Assembly: GCF_036248275.1 (NCBI RefSeq)
Contig: NZ_CP109181.1
Location: forward strand, 2,108,001 to 2,172,000
Direction of reading: 5' to 3'
Source: Streptomyces sp. NBC_01716
GTDB taxonomy: Bacteria > Actinomycetota > Actinomycetes > Streptomycetales > Streptomycetaceae
Length of the DNA: 64,000 nt
The notes beneath the pieces were generated by a model that worked only from the letters and a program-made list of their open reading frames with translations, was not told where the DNA came from and did no database searches. Shown one piece after another: positions 32,667-40,691 of this stretch (position 1 is the stretch's first letter; each line of letters begins with the position of its first letter). Made by a program: the position numbers and the translations under genes.

Positions 32667-34319
32667 TCAGACGGCGCCCGCACCGGTGAGTGAACGCACC
32701 TCGGACTCCGCGTGCTTGGCCTCGTCCGCCGGTTCACTGGAGCGGACCGTCCCGATCCAGCCCGCCAGGAAGCCGAGCGGGATCGAGACCAGGCCGGGAT
32801 TCTGGAGCGGGAAGACATGGAAGTCCACGCCGGGGAAGATCGCCTCGGGGCTTCCGGAGACGACCGGTGAGAACACCACCAGCAGCACGGCGGGCACCAG
32901 GCCGCCGTAGACCGACCAGACCGCTCCGCGCGTGGTGAAGTTCCGCCAGAACAGCGAGTAGAGCAGCACCGGCAGATTGGCCGAGGCGGCGACGGCGAAC
33001 GCGAGCCCGACGAGAAACGCCACGTTGAGGTCACGGGCGAGCAGCCCGAGCGCGATGGCCACGGCACCGATACCGGCCGCCGCGAACCTGGCCACGGCGA
33101 CCTCGCTGCGGGGCTCGGCACGGGAGTTGGGATGGGCGCCGGTACGGGAGTTCGCGTGCGTGCTCCGGTGCGTGTTCCGGTGCGGGCGCTTGAGCGAGGC
33201 GTAGAGGTCGTGCGCGACGGAGGCCGACGAGGCGAGCGTGATGCCGGCGACGACGGCGAGGATCGTCGCGAAGGCGACGGCGGCGACCACGGCGAAGAGG
33301 ACCGTCCCGCCGGTGGAACCCGCGCCGCCGCCCAGATCCAGCGCGAGCAGCGGCACCGCCGTGTTCCCCGCCGCGCTGGACGCGCGCACCTCGTCGGTGC
33401 CGACCACAGCGGCGGCGCCGAAGCCGAGCACGATCGTCATCAGATAGAAGCCGCCGATCAGCCCGATGGACCAGACGACCGAGCGGCGCGCGGCGCGGGC
33501 GGTCGGCACGGTGTAGAAGCGGGAGAGGATGTGCGGCAGCCCGGCCGTACCGAGCACCAGGGCGAGCCCCAGACTGATGAAGTCGAAGCGCGCGGTCCAG
33601 CCCCCGCCGTAGGCGAGACCCGGGAGGAGGAACTCACTTCCGTGGCCGCTGCGTTCGGCCGCGGCGTTGAGCAGCGCGTTGAAGTCGCCGTGGAAACGGA
33701 GCAGTACGAGAACGGTCAGCGCGACCGTGCCGGCCATCAGCAGCACGGCCTTGACGATCTGGATCCAGGTGGTGGCCCGCATCCCGCCCAGCGTCACATA
33801 GACGACCATCAGCGCGCCCACGCCGATCACCGTCCACGAGCGCGCCGCCTCGCTCGTACCCCCCAGCAGCAGCGCGACCAGACTGCCCGCCCCGACCATC
33901 TGCGCCACCAGATAGAGAACGGACACGGCGACGGAGGAAGTTCCCGCCGCGATCCTGACCGGGCGCTCGCGCATCCGCGCGGCGACGACGTCGGCCAGCG
34001 TGAACCGGCCGCAGTTGCGTACGAGTTCGGCCACCAGCAGCAGGACGACGAGCCAGGCGACGAGGAAGCCGACGGAGTAGAGCATGCCGTCGTAGCCGAA
34101 GAGGGCGATGAGGCCGGAGATACCGAGGAAGGAGGCGGCGGACATGTAGTCACCGGCGATGGCGAAACCATTCTCCATGGGAGAGAAGAGCCGTCCGCCT
34201 GTGTAGAACTCCTCGGCCGAGCCCTGCCGGTGGCGGCTCACCCAGGTGGTGATGCCCAGGGTGACGGCGACGAACGCGCTGAACAGCAGCAGCGCCAGGG
34301 TCTGGTGGTCGCCGCTCAT
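32667..34319 (-). CDS. Sodium:solute symporter, ActP/acetate permease type
   Basis: A 550-aa SSS-family transporter with about 13 membrane spans. The N terminus is TLALLLFSAFVAVTLGITTW, and the signature GFAIAGDYMSAASFLGISG lies near residue 55. Relatives ActP and MctC import acetate, propionate or pyruvate with a cation. It is preceded by a DUF485 gene with a 4-bp overlap, the YjcH-ActP arrangement, supporting the acetate-type call. An internal hydrophilic loop with HRNTHRSTHANSRTGAH is lineage-specific. Two two-component systems flank the pair. Confidence 0.92.
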   Translation of the reverse strand: MSGDHQTLALLLFSAFVAVTLGITTWVSRHRQGSAEEFYTGGRLFSPMENGFAIAGDYMSAASFLGISGLIALFGYDGMLYSVGFLVAWLVVLLLVAELVRNCGRFTLADVVAARMRERPVRIAAGTSSVAVSVLYLVAQMVGAGSLVALLLGGTSEAARSWTVIGVGALMVVYVTLGGMRATTWIQIVKAVLLMAGTVALTVLVLLRFHGDFNALLNAAAERSGHGSEFLLPGLAYGGGWTARFDFISLGLALVLGTAGLPHILSRFYTVPTARAARRSVVWSIGLIGGFYLMTIVLGFGAAAVVGTDEVRASSAAGNTAVPLLALDLGGGAGSTGGTVLFAVVAAVAFATILAVVAGITLASSASVAHDLYASLKRPHRNTHRSTHANSRTGAHPNSRAEPRSEVAVARFAAAGIGAVAIALGLLARDLNVAFLVGLAFAVAASANLPVLLYSLFWRNFTTRGAVWSVYGGLVPAVLLVVFSPVVSGSPEAIFPGVDFHVFPLQNPGLVSIPLGFLAGWIGTVRSSEPADEAKHAESEVRSLTGAGAV

Positions 34320-34858
34320 CGCCGCTCCCCCGCCGTCCGCCCCGCTCGCGCGGTGTGCTGGTCCCGGCTCCTGGTCCGGTCGAAGACGCTCCAGCGCAGA
34401 TCGAGCGCGTCCCGGTCCCGGTGCAGCCGGGCATGGCGCGAGTACGCCCAGGTCAGCAGGAAGGTGCTGAGGAACTGGCCGAGCCCGGCGACCATCGCCA
34501 CGTTCACCGCCCCCGCCACCGGGCGCGCCATCAGATCCGGCGCCGTGGTCGCGGCGACCACATACGCCAGATACCAGCCCAGGAAGGCGACCGTGGCCGG
34601 CACGACGAACCGGCGGTAGCGGCTGCGCACCTCCTGAAAGGCCGCGCTCCGCTGGACCTCCAGATAGATGTCGGCCGCGCGGGGCCGGACTCCGTCCTCC
34701 GCGGCGCCGATCCCGGCGGCGGGCTCGGCCGTCGCGGACGCGACCGGGCCCGTCGGCGTGCCCGTACCGTCCAGTTCACCCCAGCCGGAGGCCAGCGCGT
34801 CGTACCAGGGGTCGTCGGTCCGCACCGCTTGGGCGCCGCGCCCTTCCTGCTTCTCCAC
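34316..34858 (-). CDS. DUF485-family membrane protein (YjcH-like)
   Basis: A 180-aa protein. A disordered N-terminal ~85 residues precede the conserved DUF485 block (RSAAFQEVRSRYRRFVVPAT) and two membrane spans (AFLGWYLAYVVAATTAPDLM; VAMVAGLGQFLSTFLLTWAY). YjcH homologues sit upstream of ActP and are thought to aid it. GTG 34858 has AAGGAGAG upstream. The TGA overlaps the symporter ATG, so the two are translated together. Confidence 0.9.
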   Translation of the reverse strand: MEKQEGRGAQAVRTDDPWYDALASGWGELDGTGTPTGPVASATAEPAAGIGAAEDGVRPRAADIYLEVQRSAAFQEVRSRYRRFVVPATVAFLGWYLAYVVAATTAPDLMARPVAGAVNVAMVAGLGQFLSTFLLTWAYSRHARLHRDRDALDLRWSVFDRTRSRDQHTARAGRTAGERR

Positions 34859-34953
34859 CGGTCAACTCTCCTTGTCAGCAGCCTTTTCGGCCGCGCCCCA
34901 AGGATGGGCGGATCGGGAGGATCCCGGACTCCTCTCTCCCCGACTTCACCCCA

Positions 34954-35622
34954 TCAGGTGATGTTTGTCCCGGGTGGCCGGATGAGGCCGTGCTGATAGG
35001 CGTAGCGCACCGCCTGCGCCCGGTCGCGTACCCCGGCCTTGGCGAAGATGTTGTTGATATGGGTCTTCACCGTGGCCGCCCCGATGTGCAGCCGACGGGC
35101 GATCTCGTGGTTGGAGAGCCCTTCCGCGACCAGGGACAGCACCTCGGTCTCGCGAGCGGTGAGCCCGTCGGGGGCCGCCTCACGCTCCGCCGCGGCGGAC
35201 GCCGCGCTGACCCGCTCCAGCAGCCGCCGCTGCACCGCCGGGGCGAGCCCGGCGTCCCCGGCCATCACGTCCTGGACGGCCTTGACGATCTCGTCACCAC
35301 CCGCGTCCTTGGTCAGATAGCCGCGCGCGCCCGCCCGAAGGGCGGGGAACAGCGAATCGTCGTCGTCATAGGTGGTGAGCACCACGACCTGGGTCGCCGG
35401 GTACCGCTCGCGGATCAGGCGGGTCGCCTCGACCCCGTCGCAGCGCGGCATGCGCAGGTCCATCAGGACGACGTCGGGGGCGAGTTCGCCGACGAGGGCC
35501 ACCGCGTCGAGGCCGTCCTTCGCGGCGCCGACGACGTCGATGCCGGGCATCAGCCCGAGCAGCATGACGATGCCCTCACGCACCACGGCCTGGTCGTCGA
35601 CCACGATCACCCGGGCGGTCAT
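34954..35622 (-). CDS. NarL/LuxR-family response regulator
   Basis: A 222-aa regulator. Receiver ~1-120: VVDDQ pocket, VVLMDLRMPRCDG with the phospho-Asp, YLTKDAG. The LuxR helix-turn-helix is at ~155-215 (LTARETEVLSLVAEGLSNHE, AATVKTHINNIFAKAGVRDR). ATG 35622 overlaps the kinase stop by 4 bp (ATGA). This DesK/DesR-like system is unrelated by family to the CitAB-type pair on the other side of the symporter. Confidence 0.94.
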   Translation of the reverse strand: MTARVIVVDDQAVVREGIVMLLGLMPGIDVVGAAKDGLDAVALVGELAPDVVLMDLRMPRCDGVEATRLIRERYPATQVVVLTTYDDDDSLFPALRAGARGYLTKDAGGDEIVKAVQDVMAGDAGLAPAVQRRLLERVSAASAAAEREAAPDGLTARETEVLSLVAEGLSNHEIARRLHIGAATVKTHINNIFAKAGVRDRAQAVRYAYQHGLIRPPGTNIT

Positions 35623-36839
35623 GCCGGCACCCGCAGACGCACGGTGAAGCCCGCACCCCCGGACCGGCCGGGCGGGCCCGAGCCGTTGGTTTCCACGCCG
35701 GCCCCGACACCGCCTCCTACGGAGGCCGAGGGTCCGGCCTCCAGGCTGCCGCCGAGAAGTTCGGCACGCTCCCGCATCCCGAGGAGACCGAACCCGGAGC
35801 CGGAGGCGGCCAGTTCGCTGCCCGGCGCGTCCGTCCCGTCGTCCCGTACCTCCAGCGTCACCATGCCCTCCCCGTACTCCAGCCGCATCGTCACGCCCGC
35901 CCCCGGAGCGTGCTTGCGCGCGTTCGTGACGGCCTCCTGCGCGACGCGGCGTACCGCCTGCGAGGCCTCCACGGGCAGCAGCCGGGGCTCTCCCACGACC
36001 TCGGTACGCACTCCGTCGACCGCCAGTTCGCGCAGGTAGTCCTCGACGGGCACCATCTGGCCACGGAGCGCCGAGAGCGCCTGTCGCGTCTCGGCCAGGC
36101 CCTGCCTCGCCATGCCCCGCGCCTCCACCACCCGGCGCAGCACCTGCTCGCGGTCGTACCCGCCCTCGATCTGGAGCCGGGCCGCCTCCAGATGCACGAG
36201 CTGGGCGGAGAGGCTGTGGGCCAGCACGTCGTGGATCTCGCGGGCGATCCTGGCCCGCTCGGCGAGCGCCGCCGACTCGGCCTCGGCGGCCCGCGCGGCG
36301 CGCTCCTCCGCCAGCAGCCGGAATCCGGCCGCGCGGGCCTGGGCGTCGAGCCGCAGTGTGTAGCCGCCGAGCAGGACGGCGCTCATGGTCAACGCCACGG
36401 ACGGGAGCGCCTCGCTGTTGGCCAGCGCGACGGCGGCGAACAGCGCCGACCAGACACCCAGGGCCGGTACGAGCGGCAGTCTGTCCATCGCGAGGACGCC
36501 GCCGAGGACCCAGAGCAGCGCGGCTGTCGCCTCGGCCCCCGCCGCGTCCGCGCCGCCTCCGAGGAGCGCGACCACGAGAAGCAGCCCCAGCGAGGGAAGC
36601 AGTCGCCCCGCGACGGTCGACCGGAAGAAGAGCACCACGACCGCCACGAAGCAGAGCAGGCCCAGCGCGGGCACGGCCGCCGACCAGCCGTGGAAGACAT
36701 CCGCGGTGTACGCGGTCACCGCCAGCCAGCAGATGAGCCCACCGGCCAGCAGATAGTCCAGCGCCGTCCTGACGGGCGGCACCCCCACCCGGGTCAGCGC
36801 CTCTCTGCTCGGCCATGCGGTCCCAGCGCCGATCGGCAT
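35619..36839 (-). CDS. Membrane histidine kinase with HisKA_3 domain
   Basis: A 406-aa kinase. Residues ~25-170 contain about five or six hydrophobic spans without a large extracellular domain. The HisKA_3 phospho-His lies in ARIAREIHDVLAHSLSAQLV, and the ATPase has EAVTNARKHAPG and SGFGLLGMRERAELLGG. ATG 36839 has GAGAGAGG upstream. It forms an operon with the LuxR-type regulator. The stimulus is unknown; membrane-embedded sensors of this class often report envelope stress or lipid state. Confidence 0.93.
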   Translation of the reverse strand: MPIGAGTAWPSREALTRVGVPPVRTALDYLLAGGLICWLAVTAYTADVFHGWSAAVPALGLLCFVAVVVLFFRSTVAGRLLPSLGLLLVVALLGGGADAAGAEATAALLWVLGGVLAMDRLPLVPALGVWSALFAAVALANSEALPSVALTMSAVLLGGYTLRLDAQARAAGFRLLAEERAARAAEAESAALAERARIAREIHDVLAHSLSAQLVHLEAARLQIEGGYDREQVLRRVVEARGMARQGLAETRQALSALRGQMVPVEDYLRELAVDGVRTEVVGEPRLLPVEASQAVRRVAQEAVTNARKHAPGAGVTMRLEYGEGMVTLEVRDDGTDAPGSELAASGSGFGLLGMRERAELLGGSLEAGPSASVGGGVGAGVETNGSGPPGRSGGAGFTVRLRVPA

Positions 36840-36974
36840 CCCGAAGCCCTCTCTCTCGGCTCCGATGCTACGGAGCCGAGCGGTCGGCGGAATCCTCTCC
36901 CGGGTGGAGCGGGGAAGGGCGCCGGGCTCCACCCGTGGGTGGAGCCCGGCTGACACGCGCTCGGTGCCGGTGAA

Positions 36975-37014
36975 CAAGAAATATCTTGACTGCTCATTCC
37001 ATATAAGCTACTGT
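36975..37014 (+). promoter_or_regulatory. TetR gene promoter with overlapping dyad
   Basis: TTGACT (36986-36991), 17 nt, TACTGT (37009-37014) is a good vegetative promoter. The transcription start would be at about 37021, next to ATG 37022, so the message is probably leaderless. The dyad CAAGA-AATA-TCTTG (36975-36988) overlaps the -35 box and may be an operator. Confidence 0.65.
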
Positions 37015-37021
37015 CGGGAGC

Positions 37022-37603
37022 ATGGCACGGACCAGGGAGTTCGACACGGAGGCGGCTGTGGAGGCCGCGATGTCGGTGTTCCGGCAGAAGGGCTTCGAAG
37101 GGGCTTCGATCCAGGACCTCGTCGACGCGACGAACGTCGGACGCGGTTCCCTCTATGGAGCCTTCGGGAGCAAGGAGGGGCTTTACCTCGCGGCGCTGGA
37201 CCGGTACCGCGAGCGGTACGCCGCCCCGCTGTCCGAAATGCTCACGGCGGACATGCCCGCCCGCCGGCTCATCCGCGAGGTCATGACCGGCGTGGTCGAC
37301 GAGATCGTGCGGGACGGCAGCCGGCAGGCGTGCCTGATCGTGGCCGGGTCCATGGAACGGGCTCACCGTGAGGACGAGGTCCGCGACCGGCTTCGCGGCA
37401 CGATCGAGTCGTTGGAGGAGTCCTTGACCCAGCTCATCACGCGCGCCCAGGCCGCCGGCGAGCTGGCCGAGGACCGCAGCGCCGTCGACACCGCGCAATT
37501 CCTGGTGATGTGCTTGCAGGGGCTGCGCGTGATCGGCGCGGTCCGCCCCGACCGGACGTCGTTGATGGCGACAGTGGACACCGCCTTGCGCTGCCTGAAC
37601 TGA
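37022..37603 (+). CDS. TetR/AcrR-family regulator
   Basis: A 193-aa regulator. The N-terminal HTH is EAAMSVFRQKGFEGASIQDL followed by NVGRGSLYGAFGSKEGLYLAAL. The C-terminal ligand domain fits the TetR_C type with LIVAGSMERAHREDEVRDRL. It is upstream of and co-directional with three oxidoreductase genes, which it probably represses. The predicted promoter puts the start of RNA at the ATG. Confidence 0.92.
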   Translation: MARTREFDTEAAVEAAMSVFRQKGFEGASIQDLVDATNVGRGSLYGAFGSKEGLYLAALDRYRERYAAPLSEMLTADMPARRLIREVMTGVVDEIVRDGSRQACLIVAGSMERAHREDEVRDRLRGTIESLEESLTQLITRAQAAGELAEDRSAVDTAQFLVMCLQGLRVIGAVRPDRTSLMATVDTALRCLN

Positions 37604-37671
37604 GGCGGGCGGAGCCCCGGACGGCACCGTTCACGCCGGATGTCCCGGGCTCACCCCTGTTCCGTTTCTGT

Positions 37672-37689
37672 AATGATCGTTCAGTATTT
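37672..37689 (+). promoter_or_regulatory. Candidate TetR operator ahead of the oxidoreductase genes
   Basis: AATGATCGTTCAGTATTT contains TGA-tcgt-TCA and resembles, over TCGTTCAGTATTTAA, the TCATTCCATATAAG in the promoter of the tetR gene. It lies 18 bp before ATG 37708. Confidence 0.45.
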
Positions 37690-37707
37690 AAATGCTCGGA
37701 GACTCTC

Positions 37708-38844
37708 ATGACCACATGTCCCCCCAACGCGATCGGCGTCGGCATCGTCGAAGGAAGCATCGGCGGATGGGCCGCGCTCGGCCACGTTCCCGCGCTGCGT
37801 GCGCTGCCCGGCTACGGACTGCGAGCGGTCAGCACCTCGCGCAGGGAGTCCGCCGAGGCCGCCGCCAAGGAGTTCGGCGCCGCTGCCGCCTACGACAACC
37901 ACGTGGACCTCATCGCCGACCCCGGCGTCGACCTGGTCGTCGTCGCGGTGAGACTGGCGCACCACAAGGAGATCATCTCCGCGGCGCTGGCGGCCGGGAA
38001 GATGGTCTTGAGCGAGTGGCCCCTGGGCGTCGGACTGGCGGAGGCCGAGGAACTGGCCGCGCGGGCCGAACAGGCCGCGGTGCGCACGGCGGTGGGACTC
38101 CAGGCCCGCTTCGCGCCACAGGTGAGCTACGCCCGCGACCTGGTGGCGCAGGGGTACGTCGGCAGGGTGCTCGGCACCACATTGGTCGGCTCGGGCATCG
38201 CCTGGGGTCCCACGACGGACCGCGGCCACGCGTACTTGTACGACGACGCCAACGGCGCCACCACCTTGACCGTGCCCACCGTGCACGCTCTGGAGGCCGT
38301 CCACCAGGTGCTGGGAGAGTTCGCCGACCTGCAGGCGCGGCTGGTCCGGGGACGTACCGAGGTCACCTTGGCCGAGGACGGCGGCACCCTTCCGGTCACC
38401 GCCGCAGACCAGGTACTGATCACCGGCACTCTGGACTCCGGCGCCGCCGCTTCGGTCCTCTACCGCGGCGGAGTCTCGCGCGGCGACAACCTGCGCTGGG
38501 AGATCAACGGAACGGATGGCGACCTGGTCCTGACGTCCGGCCTCGGCAATCTGCAGGTCGCGCCCCTCACGCTGGAGGGCGGCCGCGGGGACGACGAGAA
38601 GGTGGCCGAACTGACCGTGCCGGAGAAGTATTTCGGCGGGGCGGCGGCAGCCGTGACCGGCCCGGCCCACAACGTCGCGCAGCTCTACGCGCAGTTCGCC
38701 CGCGACCTGGCCGAAGGCACGCGTGTGGCACCCGACTTCGCCTACGCGCTCACCCGCCATCGCGTCGTCGACGCCGTTGAGAATGCGTCCGCGACGGGCG
38801 TACGCCAGCACTTTCGCGCCACCGCGACCGGCGAGGAGAACTGA
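37708..38844 (+). CDS. Gfo/Idh/MocA-family oxidoreductase
   Basis: A 378-aa NAD(P)-dependent dehydrogenase. The Rossmann start is NAIGVGIVEGSIGGWAALGH (variant of GxGxxG). The conserved EKP-like motif is altered to SEWPLGVGLAEAEEL, i.e. Glu-Trp-Pro in place of Glu-Lys-Pro, so the catalytic lysine is absent. The C-terminal beta-sheet domain follows. ATG 37708 has GGAG 8 nt upstream. The next gene begins one base after its stop, showing an operon. Substrate unknown. Confidence 0.88.
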   Translation: MTTCPPNAIGVGIVEGSIGGWAALGHVPALRALPGYGLRAVSTSRRESAEAAAKEFGAAAAYDNHVDLIADPGVDLVVVAVRLAHHKEIISAALAAGKMVLSEWPLGVGLAEAEELAARAEQAAVRTAVGLQARFAPQVSYARDLVAQGYVGRVLGTTLVGSGIAWGPTTDRGHAYLYDDANGATTLTVPTVHALEAVHQVLGEFADLQARLVRGRTEVTLAEDGGTLPVTAADQVLITGTLDSGAAASVLYRGGVSRGDNLRWEINGTDGDLVLTSGLGNLQVAPLTLEGGRGDDEKVAELTVPEKYFGGAAAAVTGPAHNVAQLYAQFARDLAEGTRVAPDFAYALTRHRVVDAVENASATGVRQHFRATATGEEN

Positions 38845-38845
38845 C

Positions 38846-39802
38846 GTGAAGGCCGTGGCACTCCAGCAGTACGGCGGGCCCGACGTCCTGCGGGTGCATG
38901 AGCTGCCCGACCGCCACGCCGGTCCAGGCGAGATCCGCGTCAGGGTGCGTGCGGCGGCGGTCTCTCCCGCCGACACCCTGATCCGGACCGGCGTGGCGGC
39001 CGGACTGCTCCAGGGCCCGCCGCCCCATATCCCCGGACTGGACGCGGCCGGTGTCGTCGACGAGATCGGAGCGGGAACCCGTACCGGGCTCGCGACCGGC
39101 GATCATGTCGTCGCGCTGGTCAACCCGACCCGGCCGGCCGGCGGCGCGTACGCGGAGCACGTGGTCCTGCCGGCCGCGTTCGTCGTGAGGGCACCTCGCG
39201 ACGCCGGCCACGCCCAGGCCTCGACGCTGCCCCTGAACGGGCTCACCGCCCGCAGGGCGCTGGACCTTCTGGGCCTCGCCCCCGGCCAGGTCCTCGCGGT
39301 CACGGGGGCGGCGGGCGGCGTCGGCGGATTCGCGGTCCAACTGGCCAAGGCGGAGGGCCTGACGGTCGTGGCCGACGCCTCCCCCGCCGACGAAGCGCTG
39401 GTGTCGACGCTGGGCGCGGACGCCGTGGTACGGCGGGGCCGGGACGTGGCGGAGCGCATTCGCGAGGCGGTCCCCGGCGGGGCCGACGGTCTCCTCGACG
39501 CCGCCGCCATCGGCGGCACTTTGCCGGCCGCGCTCCGCGACGGCGGGGCCATGGCGGTCGTACGCGGGCCGGCCGAGCCCGCGAGTGGTACCGCATCCGG
39601 CGGACGCGGCATCACCTCGCACTCGGTGTACGTCCACACCTACGACGGACGCCACGACGTCCTGGACCGACTGGCCCGGCAGGCGGAGGACGGCGCCCTC
39701 ACGCTGAGGGTGGCCCGCACCTACCCCATCGACCAGGCCGCCGAGGCCCACCGCGACCTTGAAAGAGGCGGCATCCGGGGCCGCCTCGTCCTCGACTTCT
39801 GA
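38846..39802 (+). CDS. Zinc-independent medium-chain dehydrogenase (quinone oxidoreductase type)
   Basis: A 318-aa MDR protein. GroES-like N terminus (KAVALQQYGGPDVLRVHELP), NADP-binding motif VTGAAGGVGGFAVQLAK at ~150-166, and no zinc cysteines. It would reduce quinones or enones with NADPH. GTG 38846 has GGAG 8 nt upstream and follows the previous stop by one base. Confidence 0.92.
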   Translation: MKAVALQQYGGPDVLRVHELPDRHAGPGEIRVRVRAAAVSPADTLIRTGVAAGLLQGPPPHIPGLDAAGVVDEIGAGTRTGLATGDHVVALVNPTRPAGGAYAEHVVLPAAFVVRAPRDAGHAQASTLPLNGLTARRALDLLGLAPGQVLAVTGAAGGVGGFAVQLAKAEGLTVVADASPADEALVSTLGADAVVRRGRDVAERIREAVPGGADGLLDAAAIGGTLPAALRDGGAMAVVRGPAEPASGTASGGRGITSHSVYVHTYDGRHDVLDRLARQAEDGALTLRVARTYPIDQAAEAHRDLERGGIRGRLVLDF

Positions 39803-39839
39803 CGGGGCGACGCCCCGCACGATGAATGGAGCAGCAGAG

Positions 39840-40601
39840 ATGTCACAACAACTTCAGTCCAAGGTCGTCATCGTCACCGGAGGCACCTCCGGCATGGGCG
39901 CGGCCTTCGCCAGACGCGCGGCGTCCGAAGGCGCGACTGTCGTCATCGGCGCGCGCGACCCCGCACGCGGTGAAGCGACCACGGAAGAGATCGGAGCCAT
40001 GGGCGGCCGGGCGTTCTTCGTGCGGACGGACGTCACGAGGGAGGAGGAGCTGTCCCGCCTCGTGGACTTCGCGGTCAGCGAGTTCGGGGGCCTGCACGGA
40101 GCGTTCAACAACGCGGGCGGAGGCGACAACCAGCGCACCCTTGGAGAGACCGACGCCGCCTTCTGGCACAACATGATCGAGGCGAATCTGACCAGCGTGT
40201 TCTACAGCCTGAAGTACGAGATCCCGGCCATCGCGGCGTCGGGCGGTGGCGGGATCGTGAACAACGCCTCCACAGCCGGCGCGGTGGGTGACGCGAGCAT
40301 GCCCGCCTATACGGCGGCCAAGCACGGTGTGGTGGGCCTGACCCGCTCCGCCTCGCTCGACTCGGCGAAGGAAGGCGTCAGGGTCAACGCGCTGTTGACC
40401 GGGCTCATCGACACTCCTCTGTGGCGCACCGCCGTGGCGGCCTACCCGGAGATCGAGAACCTTTTTCTGGGACAGCTGCCGACCGGGCGGGCGGGCTCCG
40501 AGGAAGATGTCGCCGCGTTCACCGCTTTTCTCCTCAGCGACGAGAGCACGTTCATCAACGGCGCGGCGCTCGCCGTGGACGGCGGCTTCACCGCTCGCTG
40601 A
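39840..40601 (+). CDS. Short-chain dehydrogenase/reductase
   Basis: A 253-aa classical SDR. Cofactor motif TGGTSGMGAAFA (TGxxxGxG), NNAGG in FNNAGGGD, active site Ser in NNASTAG and YTAAK (Tyr-x3-Lys), and a C-terminal FINGAALAVDGGFTAR. ATG 39840 has GGAG upstream; ATG 39822 is possible. It is the third gene of the TetR-linked oxidoreductase cassette (37-bp gap). Confidence 0.93.
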   Translation: MSQQLQSKVVIVTGGTSGMGAAFARRAASEGATVVIGARDPARGEATTEEIGAMGGRAFFVRTDVTREEELSRLVDFAVSEFGGLHGAFNNAGGGDNQRTLGETDAAFWHNMIEANLTSVFYSLKYEIPAIAASGGGGIVNNASTAGAVGDASMPAYTAAKHGVVGLTRSASLDSAKEGVRVNALLTGLIDTPLWRTAVAAYPEIENLFLGQLPTGRAGSEEDVAAFTAFLLSDESTFINGAALAVDGGFTAR

Positions 40602-40626
40602 CATCCCGTCGGCGCGGGCGTGGACC

Positions 40627-40663
40627 GTGCGCGGGCCGGAGGAGGATCACCGAGCCCGCGCAC
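40627..40663. terminator. Bidirectional terminator between SDR and parE genes
   Basis: GTGCGCGGGC (40627-40636) and GCCCGCGCAC (40654-40663) form a perfect 10-bp stem with a 17-nt loop between convergent genes. Confidence 0.8.
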
Positions 40664-40691
40664 CTGGCACGCGCAGTCGCTCCGCCGCGGG

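Noticed and set aside
37022..40601. TetR plus oxidoreductases considered as part of a natural-product cluster
   Set aside because: No synthase, carrier protein or other biosynthetic core enzyme is present, and the flanks are core genes (two-component system, parE).
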